From contig NZ_QBUH01000005.1 in NCBI RefSeq assembly GCF_003058195.1, forward strand, positions 186,001-250,000: 64,000 nt of DNA, read 5' to 3'. The notes beneath the pieces were generated by a model, which was not told the origin of the DNA, searched no databases, and worked only from the letters and a program-made list of their open reading frames with translations. This document shows positions 62,301-64,000 of the stretch, piece after piece. The position numbers and the translations under genes were made by a program. Positions within the stretch are counted from its first letter, which is position 1. The number at the start of each line of letters is the position of its first letter. This stretch comes from Elizabethkingia sp. YR214 (lineage in GTDB: Bacteria > Bacteroidota > Bacteroidia > Flavobacteriales > Weeksellaceae).

Positions 62301-62817
62301 ATTGGATTTAGCTTCCTCAGAAATCCCTTTTGAGAAATATAATGATCCTCGCTCAGTAGATGATATGGTTTATTCCTATTTATTAGCTGGCAATGAGAAA
62401 AAAGCATTGGAACTGGCAGCCAAAGTACAAAGCAATACATTACGAGACTATAAATATTACAGAAGCCTGGATAAAAAACATCAGAAAACATTAAAGGGGG
62501 ATATAGCATCACAACCTTACTATTACTCGATGATTGCCAAGAGCATTGCTGATGCGTATGTCAGAAACGGAGAAAAAGAAAAAGGTTTAAAATATCTCCT
62601 GAATGCATTAAAACCTGTTGATTCGGAATTTAGATCTTATTTGGTACAACTTCAGAATACAAAGGCTGAGAATAAGCAGAAAAAGGTAGATCAGGTACAG
62701 GAAATTACGCCTTTCTACGAGTATTTATTCGATGCAATGCAGCCTTATGACTCTTCTTATGCATCCAACAGAATGAAACAAATCAATACCGATATTATGA
62801 AAGCGTTGAATCATTAA
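59323..62817 (+). CDS. DUF2723 / GT117-family membrane glycosyltransferase-like protein
   Basis: The 1164-residue protein starts with a GT-C-like membrane part: the first loop motif STMDRKLSFWDCGEYIASAIKLQVTHAPGAALFQLIG carries the conserved acidic residues expected near the active site. About twelve transmembrane helices follow to around residue 650 (VLPVRANANPAINLNNPD and KPFEPRERDYAVVGSFYAFAIW are family motifs). The C-terminal soluble domain from about 900 is helical with TPR-like repeats. The family is assigned to GT117 and likened to protein O-mannosyltransferases; in Flavobacteriia the acceptor is unknown. Confidence 0.9.
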   Translation: MKNWTFRKWNNSLGWLIFGIALITYFSTMDRKLSFWDCGEYIASAIKLQVTHAPGAALFQLIGATLSAFAFGNGQNYALIINGMSALCSAFTILFLFWTITHFAKSFFQNTNKEFNANQKFSILFSGVIGALAFTFSDTFWFSAVEGEVYAMASMFIALILWLICKWEEDFDQKDNQRWIILIFFITGLSLGVHMMCMLAVPAVCLIYYTKKYKFTWKSFLLANLITLVVLVMVFKVIFPTLMTIFSRSEITFVNGFGLPFNSGTIFSFLALATASYYILRFARKRASNILQTITLSSVFLIIGFFCWMVLPVRANANPAINLNNPDSAIGLLDYYNRVQYGDWPTTYGENYTAYLDPDGIEKNDDGSYKTVKTGSVYVKNEQTSRYDLIDTRDDLVYNKNQVGFLPRMFSNDKTVIPNYISLYGAPEFSFNYDNEDIANDKDAYAAFEALKKKYDEGSIAYQDYVNAKKYNLIHVKKPGFEQNLNYFVSFQNGYYFVRYLLWNFVGRQNDIQGELQDNRGNWISGFSALDNALYGDQEQLSSQFRNESTVKFFFIPLILGLIGFFFQLNKDFGRFYAILSLFILTSVGIIYYTGVKPFEPRERDYAVVGSFYAFAIWIGLGATALFYLIQQKLRKTNISWAVGALLLGIPLMMGFQNYRPHDRSQKTAAYDSAYSILKSLPKDSVMITYADNDTYPTFGLQQTENFRDDVRIVHQALVSKSWFINQTMRKVNNSEKLPLHLTQEEYQEGTNEQVYLMSKEEWKNIFDNLDAQGENPKALASFRKYITQDSMTFQEAIAFLKMKSEDKDQILQMIFAGDKYAKLNFLPVHTFTLPVNTKNAVEAGIIKPENAAHTEKNLVVDYKDNTMYKYNVFLMDLLANFDWKRPINFSATGMADPADMFFLKDYLQFDGFSYRLVPIKTTQEDTTRGDIGRVDAEELYKTVKNFKWGNFKNLYNHYDDIAISNIMSYRLTASRTAQALVDKGDRKRALEILDLASSEIPFEKYNDPRSVDDMVYSYLLAGNEKKALELAAKVQSNTLRDYKYYRSLDKKHQKTLKGDIASQPYYYSMIAKSIADAYVRNGEKEKGLKYLLNALKPVDSEFRSYLVQLQNTKAENKQKKVDQVQEITPFYEYLFDAMQPYDSSYASNRMKQINTDIMKALNH

Positions 62818-62849
62818 TAAGTGAATGGTCAATAGGTGAATAGTGAATG

Positions 62850-62883
62850 TTCTAACCTCTAATATCTAACTTCTAATATCTAC
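62850..62883. repeat. Repeat words downstream of the GT117 gene
   Basis: A short TTCTAACCTCTAATATCTAAC-type run, built from the same TTCTAAC words as the 13.1- and 48.6-kb elements. It lies in the gap before the DinB gene. Confidence 0.5.
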
Positions 62884-62943
62884 CCTTTGTTACATTGTAC
62901 AATACAATTAAATCTCCTAATATTGTATCTATAATCTTAACAC

Positions 62944-63468
62944 ATGAAAAGATCCAATATCACAAAAATGCCCGGATATTACGACCGCTATATCAATCTG
63001 GTAGATGACATTGAAATTCTGGATGCTTTCGAGCAGAGTATCCAGCAAATTGATCGGATTGATATCGATCAGTTGCTTCAACTGGGAGATAATGTTTATG
63101 CTCCTGAAAAATGGACGATTAAACAAATTATACAACATATTATAGATACTGAGAGAATCTTTACAGAAAGGACTACACGTTTTGCACGTCAGGATGGTGT
63201 CACACCTCAGGGATTCGATGAAAATCTTTTCGCTGATAATGCTAAAGTCAGTCACCGCACACTGGAGAGTCTTCTAAAAGAATTAAAAAGTGTCCGTATT
63301 GCCAGCAAGGCAATGTTTGAAGGTTTTGACGATGAAACAATACAGCATTCCGGCAATAACTATAATACAGAAATGTCAGTTTTGGCAATGGGCTTTACAA
63401 TGGTTGGTCACCAGATTCACCATTTTAATATCATCAGAGAAAGATACCTCCCTTTATTACAAAACTAA
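62944..63468 (+). CDS. DinB-superfamily metal-binding protein
   Basis: The 174-residue four-helix protein has the DinB/DUF664-type His triad: IIQHIIDTERIFTERTTRFAR (first His), then VGHQIHHFNIIRERY at the end. Members bind a divalent metal and include thiol transferases; some are linked to DNA damage. It lies 60 nt before the Ada-like gene, on the same strand, and may be co-transcribed. Confidence 0.88.
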   Translation: MKRSNITKMPGYYDRYINLVDDIEILDAFEQSIQQIDRIDIDQLLQLGDNVYAPEKWTIKQIIQHIIDTERIFTERTTRFARQDGVTPQGFDENLFADNAKVSHRTLESLLKELKSVRIASKAMFEGFDDETIQHSGNNYNTEMSVLAMGFTMVGHQIHHFNIIRERYLPLLQN

Positions 63469-63528
63469 GCAAGATTCGGGTTTTATTATGGCACAGTTTA
63501 TCAGAAATTTGTTTCAAATATAACAGAG

Positions 63529-64000
63529 ATGAAACCACAATCCGATATTAACTTTCAGCGTGTTGCGGAAGCTATAGAATATATCCAGCAACACTTCAGA
63601 GAGCAGCCAAGTCTGGAAGACATTGCAGAGAATGTACACGTAAGCCCTTATCATTTTCAGAGAATTTTCAGTGACTGGGCTGGTACCTCTCCCAAAAAAT
63701 TCCTTCAGTACATTAGCCTCCAACATGCTAAAGATTTGCTAAAACAAAATGCAACATTAGCTGACGCAGCCTATGAAACAGGACTTTCCGGGACAGGAAG
63801 ACTGCATGATCTTTTTATTAATATAGAAGGCATGACTCCTTTTGAATATAAAAATGGAGGCGAAAGTTTACACATTAATTATAGCTTTTTCGATAGCGCT
63901 TTTGGTTCTGTTTTTATAGCTTCTACTACTAAAGGTATTTGTGCTATGGCTTTCTATGAAAATAAAGCAGAAGCCATCCAGCAGCTGAAAAAGCAATTTC
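63529..64000 (+). CDS. Ada-like AraC / methylated-DNA cysteine S-methyltransferase (3' end outside window)
   Basis: The frame from ATG 63529 is open to the window end (157 residues). Residues 12-105 form an AraC-type double helix-turn-helix (LEDIAENVHVSPYHFQRIFSDWAGTSPKKFLQYI and AAYETGLSGTGRLHDLFINIEGMTPFEYK). From about residue 118 begins the N-terminal part of an alkylguanine-DNA methyltransferase domain (FGSVFIASTTKGICAMAFYENKAEAIQQL). The PCHR active site would lie beyond the edge. The N-terminal Cys-rich Ada domain is absent, so this is the short Ada-like form that still repairs O6-alkylguanine and may regulate itself. Confidence 0.9.
   Translation, partial: MKPQSDINFQRVAEAIEYIQQHFREQPSLEDIAENVHVSPYHFQRIFSDWAGTSPKKFLQYISLQHAKDLLKQNATLADAAYETGLSGTGRLHDLFINIEGMTPFEYKNGGESLHINYSFFDSAFGSVFIASTTKGICAMAFYENKAEAIQQLKKQF

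Overview
The window is a low-GC chromosomal segment from a Flavobacteriia member of the Bacteroidota, most likely Elizabethkingia or a close Weeksellaceae relative. The pointers are TAnnTTTG-type -7 promoter boxes, mostly without Shine-Dalgarno sites, SDR-type threonine dehydrogenase, DUF2490 and GT117 families, and a class A beta-lactamase that resembles the intrinsic CME enzymes of Elizabethkingia. Genus assignment is inference; no rRNA, tRNA, phage, IS element or CRISPR array was seen.

Layout. 1-7.3 kb: menG (cut by the window edge, TTG start), a membrane-anchored protein, a KAS III/metallophosphoesterase pair, a degenerate polysaccharide deacetylase coupled to threonine dehydrogenase, and gamma-glutamyltransferase. 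7.4-12.4 kb: fatty acid hydroxylase-type enzyme, ecotin, SMR efflux pump, urocanate hydratase and an MliC-like lysozyme inhibitor lipoprotein. 12.4-18.2 kb: a cobalamin-type riboswitch in front of an acyl-CoA thioesterase, pcm, a Gfo/Idh/MocA oxidoreductase, a small lipoprotein, the beta-lactamase, 3-hydroxyacyl-CoA dehydrogenase and a META-domain lipoprotein. 18.3-32.4 kb: pheT, dnaN, DUF2490, a BtuB-like TonB receptor, uvrA, a cluster of outer membrane proteins with near-identical signal peptides and look-alike terminators, and phoH. 32.5-42.9 kb: SAM hydroxide adenosyltransferase, HemJ-like protein, methyltransferase, serine hydrolase, a pirin/quinone reductase/GNAT/pirin operon, fabF and a DHA2 efflux pump.

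42.9-55.4 kb is the most remarkable part: a complete histidine operon (hisG-D-C-B-H-A-F-IE) preceded by a leader peptide with six consecutive His codons and an attenuator terminator. Four non-histidine genes interrupt it: two four-helix-bundle (23S rRNA intervening-sequence-protein family) genes, a tricorn-like S41 protease and an N-acetylmuramoyl-L-alanine amidase. Each four-helix-bundle gene is bracketed by inverted repeats, and the same repeat words recur without such a gene at other sites in the window, which suggests a dispersed repeat/protein element.

55.4-64 kb: a small conserved gene broken by one in-frame TAG, a TIGR02117 protein, a TauE/SafE permease, a DUF2306-like membrane protein, a FrnE-like DsbA oxidoreductase, a large GT117/DUF2723 membrane protein, a DinB protein and the start of an Ada-like AraC/methyltransferase cut by the window edge.
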